From assembly GCA_050012675.1 (NCBI GenBank), contig JBEKGS010000002.1:1-64000 (forward strand): a DNA stretch of 64,000 nt, written 5' to 3'. Source of the DNA: Fen-455 sp050012675 (GTDB lineage Bacteria > Actinomycetota > Acidimicrobiia > Acidimicrobiales > Bog-793). Below, piece by piece: positions 49,932-58,757 of this stretch; within the stretch, counting starts at the first letter, position 1; the number at the start of each line of letters is the position of its first letter. Both the position numbers and the translations under genes were made by a program. The notes beneath the pieces are model-generated. The model ran no database searches. It was given only the letters and a program-made list of their open reading frames with translations, and had not been told where the DNA came from.

Positions 49932-52694
49932 GTGCCCCATCGCATACTGGCGCTGGTGAAGCCTTGGGGGAGGCTCCCTAGTCAGCTGACGAGTTTCATC
50001 GGACGCCGCGCGACGATCGAGCTAGTCGACCGCCGGCTCGCGAAGCACCGGCTGGTCAGCCTGGTTGGCCCCGGGGGTTGTGGCAAGACCCGCCTTGCCA
50101 TCGAGGTGGGCCAGCGGACGACAGTTGTCCCGCCGGGCAGCGTTTTCTTCGTGGACCTCTCGGGCCTCTCCGACCCTCGGCTGGTACCTGGCACCGTCCT
50201 TAGAGCATTGGGGCTGTGGGAGACGCAAGACGGGGGCCCACTTGAAAGCCTCACGACTCAGTTGTCAGAGCGAGACTTGCTCGTTCTCCTCGACAACTGC
50301 GAGCACCTCATCGATGCTTGCGCGGCGTTGGCCGATGCTTTGGGACGAGAGTGCCCAGGGGTGCGGTTGCTGGCCACCTCACGCGAGCAACTTGGAGTCG
50401 GCGGCGAGGCCGTTGCGGACGTGGGGGGGCTGGAGCTACCGGCGCCAGTCGGGCATCCAGACGAGCAATGGCTGCGCCGCTCCGAGGCAGGGAGGCTGTT
50501 CATCGAGCGAGCCCGTACAGCCCGGGCCGACTTCGTGGTCGACAGCGACGACGCCCTTGTCGTGGCTCGTATTTGCGAGCGCCTCGACGGCATCCCCTTG
50601 GCCCTGGAGATGGCGGCCGCTCGGGTGCGCCTGATGAGCGTCCAGGCCATTGCCGAAGGGCTTTCCGACCGGTTCCGCGTGCTAACCAGCAGTCGGCGCT
50701 CAGGGCCAAGGCGCCACAGGTCGCTCCTGGCCTCGATCGAGTGGAGCTGCGAGCTGCTGGGCCAAGGCGAACGCCGGCTCTTGCACCGCCTGGCCGTTTT
50801 CGCCTCAGGTTTCAATACCCAGGCCGCTGAGGCCGTCTGCGCGGGTGTCGATGTCGAGCGCGACGACGTTCTTCGCCTCCTCACGTCATTGGTCGAAAAG
50901 TCACTGGTGCAAGCGTCGCCCAGGGCCGACCGCTTCTGGCTGCACGAGACCATGTGCGCGTACGCCGCGGCTGCCCTCGACGCCGAGGGCGCTACGGGAG
51001 CCCTGCGGGATCGTCACCTCGACTATTTCGCCGCGTTGGCGAAGCGGATGGAACCAAGGCAACGTACGAGCGACTTCGCATTGACTCGGAAGGAACTAGA
51101 GCCCGAGCTCGACAACTTGCGCGCGGCTCTGCGCTGGAGTGTCGAGTCGAAGCAGTTCGACACGGGCGCAGCCCTCCTCTCCTCGTTGGCCACTTTCCTT
51201 TGTGACGAAGGCCTCCACTCAGAGGCGCTGGCCCAGTGCGGACCGTTACTAGTCGCGGACATAGAGCCATCGCTGCGGGCTGAACTGTTGTTCCTGGCAG
51301 GCCGTTGTTCGCGCCTGAACAACCCTGCAATGTCGCTATACCTGGCCTCGGAGCTGGTCAGTCTTGGGCGGTCGCTTGGAGACGAGCGCGTACAGGCCGC
51401 TGGCTTGGTCAGGTGGGCGACCTCCCAACTCGATGCCGACCCAGAGGCGGCATTGAAAGCTGCGACCGAGGGCACCCGTCTGGCCCGGGAGGGCGGGCAA
51501 CAACTCATCGAGATACTGGGCCTGCACGCCAAGGGCTGGGCTTTGATCCGCCTCGGTCGTCCAGCGGAGGCTCTGATCGTCGGCGAGGAGGCCGCGGAGG
51601 TCTCCGACAGCAGCGACTGGCCCACGAGTCAGTACTCCGTCCGGACTCTTCTGTCGTATGCGTCGATCTGCAATGGGCGCTTCACACGAGCACTGGAAGA
51701 GGCCGGCCGCATGGTGTGCGCCGGCTCCAATCCGCACTACGTGGCGTGCGGTGAGGCCTACCGTGCTGAAGTGCTCGCGCGCCAGGGCAAGCCGGGGGCA
51801 GCCGACGCGATCAACCTGGCGGTCTCGTTGGAGTCCGCGTTGGGCTACGCATTCTTCGTCGCTAGCAACAACGCAGGCAGGGGGAGGATCTTGATCTGGC
51901 AGGGCCAGCAGGACGACGGCTACCAAGTGCTCGAGGCAGCGACCGCCAAGTTGGAGTCCTTCGGGCTCTCCGCCATGTGCGTCGAAAACCGCGCTGTTCT
52001 CGCCGAGGTCGCCGTCCGGCGGGGTGACCTCCTCACGGCGCGCCAGCACCTCGACACATCAAGCTGGCGGTTGCCAAGAGCAATTGAACCAGCAGGAGCC
52101 CCGATCTTGGGCGTTGAGGCCCGCCTAGCGCGGGCGGAAGGCCGGTCGACTCGCGCCCATGGCCTAGCCTGTGACGGTCTGGCGGCAGCGTTCGAGGGTG
52201 GTCACATGCTGTGGGTGATCGACTTGTTAGAGCTCGTGGCCATCACTTGTGGCGACCTCGGTCGCCCCACCGAGGCGTCCAGACTCCTGGGGGCGGCCGA
52301 GAGCCAAAGGGATCTCATCGGCTACGTGCGATCGGCCCCAACTCGCGATGAACTATCTCCTGTGCAGGTGGACCTGCAAGCCGCCCTTGGCGACGACGCT
52401 TTCGCGCGCGCCATGTCGGAAGGCAGGGCGCTCAGTCTCGAAGAAGCTGTCGCTTACGCCCAGCGAGGGAGAGGCAGCCATAAACTTGCTCGTTCGGGAT
52501 GGGAGAGCCTCACGGCGTCAGAGCAGCAGGTGGCGTCCTTGGTCGGCCAGCACTTGACCAACGCGGAGATAGCACAGCGGCTGTTCATATCGGTTCCCAC
52601 TGTGAAGAGCCACCTGAATCGTGTCTTTGCCAAGCTAGATATCAACAACCGGGGACAGCTAGCGGCTGCAGCACACCGCATTGAGGCGCCTTAG
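49932..52694 (+). CDS. LuxR-family transcriptional regulator with NB-ARC-like ATPase and TPR domain
   Basis: A 920-residue regulator. The N-terminal ATPase has LPSQLTSFIGRR, Walker A VGPGGCGKTRLA (residues ~44-55) and Walker B-type LLVLLDNCEHLIDA. A winged-helix/TPR segment covers ~280-840. The C-terminal LuxR HTH is LTASEQQVASLVGQHLTNAE then IAQRLFISVPTVKSHLNRVF (residues ~857-905). STAND-type regulators oligomerise when a ligand binds. Start GTG 49932 is the longest; GTG 49956 is equally plausible. It is divergent from the secreted propeller gene, its likeliest target. Confidence 0.88.
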   Translation: MPHRILALVKPWGRLPSQLTSFIGRRATIELVDRRLAKHRLVSLVGPGGCGKTRLAIEVGQRTTVVPPGSVFFVDLSGLSDPRLVPGTVLRALGLWETQDGGPLESLTTQLSERDLLVLLDNCEHLIDACAALADALGRECPGVRLLATSREQLGVGGEAVADVGGLELPAPVGHPDEQWLRRSEAGRLFIERARTARADFVVDSDDALVVARICERLDGIPLALEMAAARVRLMSVQAIAEGLSDRFRVLTSSRRSGPRRHRSLLASIEWSCELLGQGERRLLHRLAVFASGFNTQAAEAVCAGVDVERDDVLRLLTSLVEKSLVQASPRADRFWLHETMCAYAAAALDAEGATGALRDRHLDYFAALAKRMEPRQRTSDFALTRKELEPELDNLRAALRWSVESKQFDTGAALLSSLATFLCDEGLHSEALAQCGPLLVADIEPSLRAELLFLAGRCSRLNNPAMSLYLASELVSLGRSLGDERVQAAGLVRWATSQLDADPEAALKAATEGTRLAREGGQQLIEILGLHAKGWALIRLGRPAEALIVGEEAAEVSDSSDWPTSQYSVRTLLSYASICNGRFTRALEEAGRMVCAGSNPHYVACGEAYRAEVLARQGKPGAADAINLAVSLESALGYAFFVASNNAGRGRILIWQGQQDDGYQVLEAATAKLESFGLSAMCVENRAVLAEVAVRRGDLLTARQHLDTSSWRLPRAIEPAGAPILGVEARLARAEGRSTRAHGLACDGLAAAFEGGHMLWVIDLLELVAITCGDLGRPTEASRLLGAAESQRDLIGYVRSAPTRDELSPVQVDLQAALGDDAFARAMSEGRALSLEEAVAYAQRGRGSHKLARSGWESLTASEQQVASLVGQHLTNAEIAQRLFISVPTVKSHLNRVFAKLDINNRGQLAAAAHRIEAP

Positions 52695-53047
52695 GTCTGT
52701 CAACAGAGCGCGCTGCGGTCCAAGCCCCTATCAGCTCATTCCAGTCCGTCCCGTTACCGCTTGTCTTTCGGTGAGACCGAGCACCGAAGTCCCGTTATTG
52801 AGCGGATCGCCCACCCGTCTCCGACTACGTCGTGGCCGCCCATATCGACGGTTCCGGGACGGTTGGCTGATCCAGCGCGTAACGCCGACTTGGCGCGAGT
52901 CCAAGGCCGGGTTGGGTTATCCCGTGCTGAGTGTTCTGGCGCGCCCAACACCTCGGCCCCATTCGATACTCCGGGGCTGGCCGCAGAGTTGTCACCTATC
53001 CTCAGACCTGTAGGGGCCGGAGTGGCTGGACCGAAAGGAGGCGACCG
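52695..53047. other. 353-bp intergenic region with repeat
   Basis: No gene. It holds the type 2 repeat at 52848-52888, whose similarity to the 42.73 kb copy extends to 52945. A strong Shine-Dalgarno (AAAGGAGG) at the right end serves the MOSC gene. Confidence 0.5.
52848..52888 (+). repeat. dispersed repeat, type 2, copy 2
   Basis: About 36 of 41 positions match 41409-41449 read on the opposite strand. It lies 160 bases upstream of the MOSC gene, in the same orientation relative to its gene as copy 1. Confidence 0.75.
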
Positions 53048-53929
53048 TTGAGCGACGTAGTCGGCGCAGTCGCGGCGTTATGGCGGTTCCCGGTCAAGTC
53101 GATGCAGGGCGAGCAGGTGTCCGAGGCGGAGCTCACCGAGCAAGGCGTCGTGGGGGATCGGGCGTACGCGCTCATCGACGCGCAGACGGGGAAGGTGGCT
53201 AGCGGAAAGAGCGTCACGATGTACCCGACGCTGCTCGCCTGCCGTGCAAGCTTCGTCGAGCCGCCTCGTCCTGGACGGGAACCACCGATCGTTCAGATAT
53301 CACTGCCTGAAGGTGCGCAGGTGACGAGTGACTCGCCTCGGGTAAACAGCGTCCTGTCGAACTTCTTCGGGCGCGATGTCGTGTTGGCGAGGTCAGCGCC
53401 CGAGGATTTCACCATTGATCAGTACCATCCGGACGTGGAAGACCCCGACTCCGCAGGGGTGGTCGTCGAGCAGAAGCTCGGATCGGCGCTCTTCGGCGAG
53501 GTCGGCCTTCCCTCTCCGGTCGCCGTCGGTTCGTTCCTTGATGCGTTCCCGGTTTCGGTGCTCACCACCGCGACGCTCCGCCGGCTGAAGGCGTTGCGCT
53601 CCGACACTGCCTTCGAGCCGCGCCGTTTTCGGATGAACGTCATCGTCGATACGGACCAGGTCGGCTTCGCCGAGAACAACTGGGTAGGTCGAGGACTCCA
53701 TCTGGCTGATGAGGTTCGGCTCCGGGTTGCGTTGCCCGACCCGCGATGCGTGATGACGACCTTGGCCCAGGAAGACCTGCCCAGGGACAACGAAGTCCTG
53801 CGGACCCTGGTGCACCACAACAGGATCGACCTGCCTGGCGGTCTCGGGCGCCTTCCATGCGCCGGGGTTTACGCCGTGGTCGAGTTGCCGGGGACGGCAC
53901 GGGTTGGCGACCAGGTTGTGCTCGACTGA
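53048..53929 (+). CDS. MOSC domain protein
   Basis: A 293-residue protein with an N-terminal beta-barrel (AALWRFPVKSMQGEQVSEAE, GVVGDRAYALID) and a C-terminal MOSC domain with FEPRRFRMNVIVD and the conserved cysteine in DPRCVMTT near residue 237. Relatives act as molybdenum-cofactor carriers or amidoxime-reducing enzymes; the redox partner is unknown here. TTG 53048 is preferred for the AAAGGAGG Shine-Dalgarno and the family start. It is solitary. Confidence 0.88.
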   Translation: MSDVVGAVAALWRFPVKSMQGEQVSEAELTEQGVVGDRAYALIDAQTGKVASGKSVTMYPTLLACRASFVEPPRPGREPPIVQISLPEGAQVTSDSPRVNSVLSNFFGRDVVLARSAPEDFTIDQYHPDVEDPDSAGVVVEQKLGSALFGEVGLPSPVAVGSFLDAFPVSVLTTATLRRLKALRSDTAFEPRRFRMNVIVDTDQVGFAENNWVGRGLHLADEVRLRVALPDPRCVMTTLAQEDLPRDNEVLRTLVHHNRIDLPGGLGRLPCAGVYAVVELPGTARVGDQVVLD

Positions 53930-54198
53930 GCACTGCCAAGGAGCAGCGACGTACCTGCCTATGTAGGAACAGACTGCCTCAGCTGTCGCCGCGCAGCTTC
54001 ACCGCCACTGAGGCGAAAACGATACGGATCGACGGATATTGGACGGGGCGTCGTCAGTTACGAGACTGATTCCGACGAGCCCAAGCCTGCACGTCGGGCC
54101 GCGCGTTCTGTTTTCACGGCCGCCCCTTCGCAGCGCTTTGTAGGCACCGTTCGATCGCGATGAGCAGACTGCGTTGGGCCATCATGTTCTCCCGCACC

Positions 54199-54204
54199 TA
54201 ACCT
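54199..54204 (+). promoter_or_regulatory. -10 element of leaderless membrane-protein gene
   Basis: TAACCT lies 7 bases before ATG 54212, with TTGGGC (54174-54179) at 19-base spacing as a possible -35. Confidence 0.45.
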
Positions 54205-54211
54205 TTGACCA

Positions 54212-54791
54212 ATGGACCGTCGGGTCTTGCTTCGTCCATTGCTCCTTTTCGTTGTCATATGCGGTTTCGCTGCCGTTGACGCGGTAGCAAAAGGCAACCA
54301 CGGTGGTGTCCGGAAACGCGATCGGCAGCGTCAGTGCTCCCTGGGCGCTCATTCCTTTCCTTGCGGGTGCCTTTGTCTTGCCGCGCCGCCTCGCGCTCGG
54401 AGCCTTCCTTGGCGCGGCCTCGACCGCTGCGGCACTGAGTTGCTACTCCGTTGTCCGAGTCGTCGGCTTTGACGCAAGTGGTCAGAATGGGCGTAGCAGC
54501 TTCGACTTGGTCACAGCAGCCGGGAACCGCTGGCTTCTCTTCGGCTTAATCGGTGGGGTTGCGCTGGGTGCGGCGGGCGCGTGGCTCGCCGCCCGACAAT
54601 CGTGGGGGCTAGTGATAGCGGTCGTCGCAAGTCTGCTCGTGCTAGAGCCCATGGCGCGAGTGCTCTTGGCGATGACTCGAGGTGATGCAGTTACGACGTT
54701 CGTACCGAATCCAATTGTTTGGAGCGTCGAAGTTTCCTGCGGTTGCGCGTTGGCGGTCGGCTTTCGTCTCCTTCGGGCCCGGTTTCGATAA
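54212..54791 (+). pseudogene. multi-pass membrane protein, single-base frameshift
   Basis: The first frame, from ATG 54212, reads LLLFVVICGFAAVDAVAKGN then HGGVR. The second continues AIGSVSAPWALIPFLAGAFV with further membrane helices to 54791. Removing one A from AAA at ~54315-54317 joins them as GGVRNAIGSVSAPW and gives a protein of about 192 residues with five or six helices. The AVAKGN/AIGxxSAPW pattern fits an uncharacterised actinobacterial membrane family (possibly DUF6518). Read without correction, a 162-residue product from 54303 remains possible. Confidence 0.65.
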
Positions 54792-54987
54792 CGCAGCGCC
54801 CAGGGACGCCACGTTTGATTCGACCGCCACTGGGTCACGCCTGAACCATTGGAGACGCTTCGCGCGGGGTTGGCTAGGACTGGTTGTCGCGACGTGTTCC
54901 ATGACCCCACCGGTGTACTGTGGCCGTCAATGGGGGGCAAGGGGCGGCCGTTGTGGGTAGTGCGGGCCGACCCGACCGGTTCTCAGG

Positions 54988-56538
54988 ATGGAGGATCTTG
55001 CCCGTGTCGTCCGGTCGGCGACACGGAACGCTCACCGATCCTGCACCACCAAGCCGAGCGTGAGCCGGTCAGTGGCACAGAACTCCAGCTCTGAGACACA
55101 CAGCGCGGTGACCGCGGCGGCGACCATGAGCCTCTCACGCCATGGCGCGTGGTCGGGCACTTCCGCCAACGGTCGAGCGTGGCAGGTGCTGCTCGACGGG
55201 ATCGTCGCCTGCTCTATCGCCAACAACGAAACAGTCGAACTACAAGTCGAAGCGGGACGTCACGCCGTCCAGGTGACGTCGATGCGGTTCCTACGCAGCC
55301 CGAAGGAGTCCATTGACCTCGCGGACGGACAGGTCATCAGGCTCTCGTGCCGGCCGCGACCCAGTCATCCCTTCATCGTCCAGCGATCGATCATCTTTCT
55401 GGTGGCCAGCCTTTTCAACCACGGCCTCTGGATCAGCCTCACGCCTGACGACCCCGTCGATAAGGACCTCGAAGCTGACGACAACGGCTACGGACCCCGA
55501 ACAGAGCCTGAGACGGCGTCAAGGTCACCCGAAAGCGCGGAGGCGATCACCAGCGTCAGGGAAATCGTCAGTGCACCGACCCTCGATGGCAAAACAGGCC
55601 CGGCCGCCCTCGCCGTGCAGCATCTGAGCAAGCGCTTCGGTCAGCGAACTGCCTTTTCCGAGGTCTCCTTCGAAGTCGCCTACGGGGAGGTGTTCGGCTT
55701 CCTCGGACCCAACGGCGCCGGCAAGACCACCACCGTCCGTACGCTCGGCACGCTGATCGCGCCGACCTCGGGTTCAGCCACAGTCGCCGGAATCCCGCTC
55801 AGCCCCGAGAACGAAGTGGAGATCCGCCAGCGGATTGCGGTCATGCCGGAGGCACCCGGTCTCTATCTGCGCCTGACCGTGACCGAGAACCTGGAGTACT
55901 TTGCCGGTCTTTACGGCTTGCACAACCCCGGGCCGAGAATCGAAAAGGCACTTGAGGCCGTCAACCTCGCCAATCGGGCCAAAGATCTGTGCGGCGGGCT
56001 CTCCAAGGGGCTCCGCCAGCGTGTGGGTCTGGCCCGAACCCTGCTGAGCGATCCGGCTGTCATGTTCCTTGACGAACCGACGTCTGGCCTCGACCCGGTG
56101 GCCGCACGCGAGGTACACGACCTCGTCATCGGGCTCCGCCAGCGGGGAGTGACAATCTTCCTCACCACCCACCGGCTCGACGAGGCCGAGAAGCTCTGTG
56201 ACCGCGTCGCCATCATGAACACCACGTTGCGCACCGTAGGCACGCCGGCGGGGCTGCGCGAACAGCTCTTCAAGAAGGCACTCGTCGTCACGACCGCCGA
56301 GCCGGTCATAGGCGCAGAGCAGCTCTTCACCAGCATCAAGAGCGTCGAAAATTGGCGCGAAGAAGGTCCTGGTTCCTACGTGCTCACGGTGTCCCAGCCG
56401 AGGGCGGCCGCACCCGAGGTGGTACGGGGCCTCGTCAAGGCCGGAGCAGATGTTCTCAGCATCGGTGAGGCGCAGCACTCACTCGAGGACGTGTACCTCG
56501 AGCTGATCGCCGAAGACGTGGAGGGCCACAAGCGATGA
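54988..56538 (+). CDS. ABC exporter ATPase with N-terminal beta-sandwich domain
   Basis: The product is 516 residues. The C-terminal ~310 are an ABC-2-type ATPase: Walker A GFLGPNGAGKTTT (~residue 236), signature LSKGLRQRVGLA, Walker B VMFLDEPTSGLDP, H-loop TTHRLDE. Before it, residues ~47-150 form a beta-sandwich (WQVLLDGIVACSIANNETVE, VEAGRHAVQVTS) of a type usually found in small stand-alone actinobacterial proteins. The next stretch (IIFLVASLFNHGLWISL) is hydrophobic. Residues ~150-200 are an acidic linker. The first 46 residues lack features, so ATG 55126 may be the true start. The stop overlaps the permease gene. Confidence 0.88.
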   Translation: MEDLARVVRSATRNAHRSCTTKPSVSRSVAQNSSSETHSAVTAAATMSLSRHGAWSGTSANGRAWQVLLDGIVACSIANNETVELQVEAGRHAVQVTSMRFLRSPKESIDLADGQVIRLSCRPRPSHPFIVQRSIIFLVASLFNHGLWISLTPDDPVDKDLEADDNGYGPRTEPETASRSPESAEAITSVREIVSAPTLDGKTGPAALAVQHLSKRFGQRTAFSEVSFEVAYGEVFGFLGPNGAGKTTTVRTLGTLIAPTSGSATVAGIPLSPENEVEIRQRIAVMPEAPGLYLRLTVTENLEYFAGLYGLHNPGPRIEKALEAVNLANRAKDLCGGLSKGLRQRVGLARTLLSDPAVMFLDEPTSGLDPVAAREVHDLVIGLRQRGVTIFLTTHRLDEAEKLCDRVAIMNTTLRTVGTPAGLREQLFKKALVVTTAEPVIGAEQLFTSIKSVENWREEGPGSYVLTVSQPRAAAPEVVRGLVKAGADVLSIGEAQHSLEDVYLELIAEDVEGHKR

Positions 56539-57278
56539 TGAACCTCGACGCCATGCATGTGCGCGCCGTCGTCCGCAAGGAGTTGCGCGACTACCGGCGT
56601 AAGCGGTCCATCGTCGTGACCATGGCCGTCCTCCCACTCCTCTTCCTCCTTCAGCCCGTCCTCTCCATCTTCTTGGCCACGCCGGGCACTTCGGGTGTGG
56701 CATTGCAAAGCAGCCTCATCCTTCCCATCCTCTATCTGCTCTTGATCCCGACCATCATGCCGAGCACTCTCGCCGCGTACACCGTGGTTGGCGAGCGCGA
56801 GCAGGGAACGCTCGAACCGCTCCTCACCACGCCTCTCCGCCAGCAGGAGTTCCTTCTGGGCAAGGCGGCGTCGGTCATGATTCCCACGCTGGCGCTCTCG
56901 TACACGGTGTTCGGCCTCTTCCTCGTCGCCGTCCGGCTGCGCGCCAACTCCGCTGTCGCCTCGGCCGTGTTCGACGACAGTCCGGTCATCCTCGCTTTGT
57001 TCCTCCTCTCTCCCCTGATGGCCGGCTGGGGCATAGGGGTCGGCATGGCGATGTCAGTCAGGGCGGCCGAGGTGCGAGTCGCCCAGCAGCTCGGCATGTT
57101 GGCGAGCCTTCCCCCGGTGGGCGTGATCGTCCTGCTGGCGGTCGGTGTGGTTAGCCCGAGCTTCTCCGTGGCGCTCGAATTTGCCGCCGGGTTGCTCGTG
57201 ATCGATGCGCTTCTCTTGCGCTCCGTCTCCGGGATGTTCGATCGGGAGCGCCTAGTGACGGGAGCCAAGGCCGTCTAG
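56535..57278 (+). CDS. ABC-2 type permease
   Basis: A 247-residue membrane protein with six helices: RAVVRKELRDYRRKRSI, VTMAVLPLLFLLQPVLSIFL, and the ABC-2 signature EREQGTLEPLLTTPLRQQEF then LLGKA after helix 2. NatB-like exporters of ions or small molecules have this layout. ATG 56535 overlaps the ATPase stop (ATGATG), so the two are coupled and form one exporter. Confidence 0.88.
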   Translation: MMNLDAMHVRAVVRKELRDYRRKRSIVVTMAVLPLLFLLQPVLSIFLATPGTSGVALQSSLILPILYLLLIPTIMPSTLAAYTVVGEREQGTLEPLLTTPLRQQEFLLGKAASVMIPTLALSYTVFGLFLVAVRLRANSAVASAVFDDSPVILALFLLSPLMAGWGIGVGMAMSVRAAEVRVAQQLGMLASLPPVGVIVLLAVGVVSPSFSVALEFAAGLLVIDALLLRSVSGMFDRERLVTGAKAV

Positions 57279-57465
57279 GGACAGCAAGCAACTTTGGATG
57301 GCTCGCTCCTAACGTGGCAGCTCACAGCGCGATAGATCTGGCACGCAGCACCGACCCTGGCTTCGTTGAAACTGCACCCTCTACCAGCTGTCCGACCCCG
57401 GCCGGTTGAGGATCCCTTGCGGGCCGGGCGCAGTCGCGCGAACCTGCGGTGTTCGGAGGTGACCA

Positions 57466-58203
57466 ATGCCGTACGAGAAAGGCCCGGAGCTCTCGGGCGC
57501 GCGCCTTGAGGAAGCCGATTTCTCCAACGCCCGCCTGCACGCGGCGAACTTCGAGGGTGCAAAGATCACGGACGCGTGGTTCTACAACGCCGACATCTCA
57601 GGTGATCTCGAAGGGCTCCGCCTGAACGGGGTCGAGGTGGCGCCACTCGTGGCGGCAGAGCGCGCGCGTCTCTTCCCTGAGCTCACACAGCTGCAGGCGG
57701 CCGACCCTCAAGGCCTCGCGGAGGCGTGGGCGATGATCGAGGCACGGTGGCAGGCGACCGTCTCCCGTGCGCGGGAGCTTTCCGAGGCGACGCTCAACGA
57801 CCGCGTGGACGACGAGTGGAGCTTCGTCGAGACGCTTCGCCATCTCATCCTCGCGACCGACTGCTGGCTCCGGCGGATGGTGAAGGGGATCGACCGGCCC
57901 TACCACCCCTGGGGGCTTGCAGGGTCGTGGCTCAGCGATCCCGGGGCCTGGGGGCTCGAAGCCGGCGCGAACCCGTCGTTGGACGAAGTCCTCGAGGTCC
58001 GTCGTGCCCGGATGGACGAGGTCCAGCACACGATCGCCGCCCTGACGTCCGAGGAGCTAGAGCGTGTTTGTGTTCCCCCGGACGCGCCGGGTCATCCGAA
58101 CCGTGAGCACACCGTCCTGGCATGCCTCCACGTGATCCTCAACGAGGAGTGGGAGCACCACCGCTACGCGGTGCGCGATCTCGCGGTGCTCGAAGGCAAC
58201 TGA
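57466..58203 (+). CDS. DinB-like protein with pentapeptide-repeat N-terminus
   Basis: A 245-residue protein. Residues ~8-48 have pentapeptide-repeat character (LSGARLEEADFSNARLHAAN). Residues ~75-245 are a DinB/mycothiol-dependent four-helix bundle: DEWSFVETLRHLILATDCWL and the second metal-ligand region HVILNEEWEHHRYAVRDL with HH. Such enzymes use mycothiol or bacillithiol as thiol cofactor. Shine-Dalgarno GGAGG precedes ATG 57466. The substrate is unknown. Confidence 0.87.
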   Translation: MPYEKGPELSGARLEEADFSNARLHAANFEGAKITDAWFYNADISGDLEGLRLNGVEVAPLVAAERARLFPELTQLQAADPQGLAEAWAMIEARWQATVSRARELSEATLNDRVDDEWSFVETLRHLILATDCWLRRMVKGIDRPYHPWGLAGSWLSDPGAWGLEAGANPSLDEVLEVRRARMDEVQHTIAALTSEELERVCVPPDAPGHPNREHTVLACLHVILNEEWEHHRYAVRDLAVLEGN

Positions 58204-58757
58204 CGGCTGCGGAGCTGCGCCGGCCCTGCTGACGTGTCCCTTTCGGCGACACTTCGGAATCGCCTCAGGCGGGCCCCGAGCCGTCAACGTGCAGACTGCA
58301 GGCGTTCCATCCAGCGACATCGTTGGGAGTTGACTGACCTGACCAGCAGAGAGTCTTCTTGTCGTGCGCGCCGTCTGCAGTTCAAGCTTCGCGAACTCCT
58401 GGAAAAGCAGACTTCGGTTTCGCCGAAGACATCTTGACAAGAAGCGCTTCTTCGGGAAGGGCGTTACGCGGTCAACCGTTCGCTTGGCGCCTGGCGCCAC
58501 AACGGGGACGTGGACCTTCGGTGGGCCGAGTGCAATCAGCCAGCGGCACAAAGGACCTTGCCAAGGCCACGGTTCATCGATATGGCCAGAAGGCCTCGTG
58601 GCAATTGAGCTGCGGGGTACCCTCGACCTGGCGTTCTGGCGGTCTGGCGCAAACAACTGATTGAAATGCTCCTCGAACAGCGTTACCGTGCGCGAAGGGG
58701 GGTTCCCAGCGGCGAAGTCCCGGCGCGGGAAAGCGGCTCCCGGGGGGAGATGTCGCG
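58204..58757. other. 554-bp gap
   Basis: Several short open frames on both strands, none with convincing protein character. A GGGGGGAGA near the right end serves the next gene. I see no RNA gene or repeat. Confidence 0.4.
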
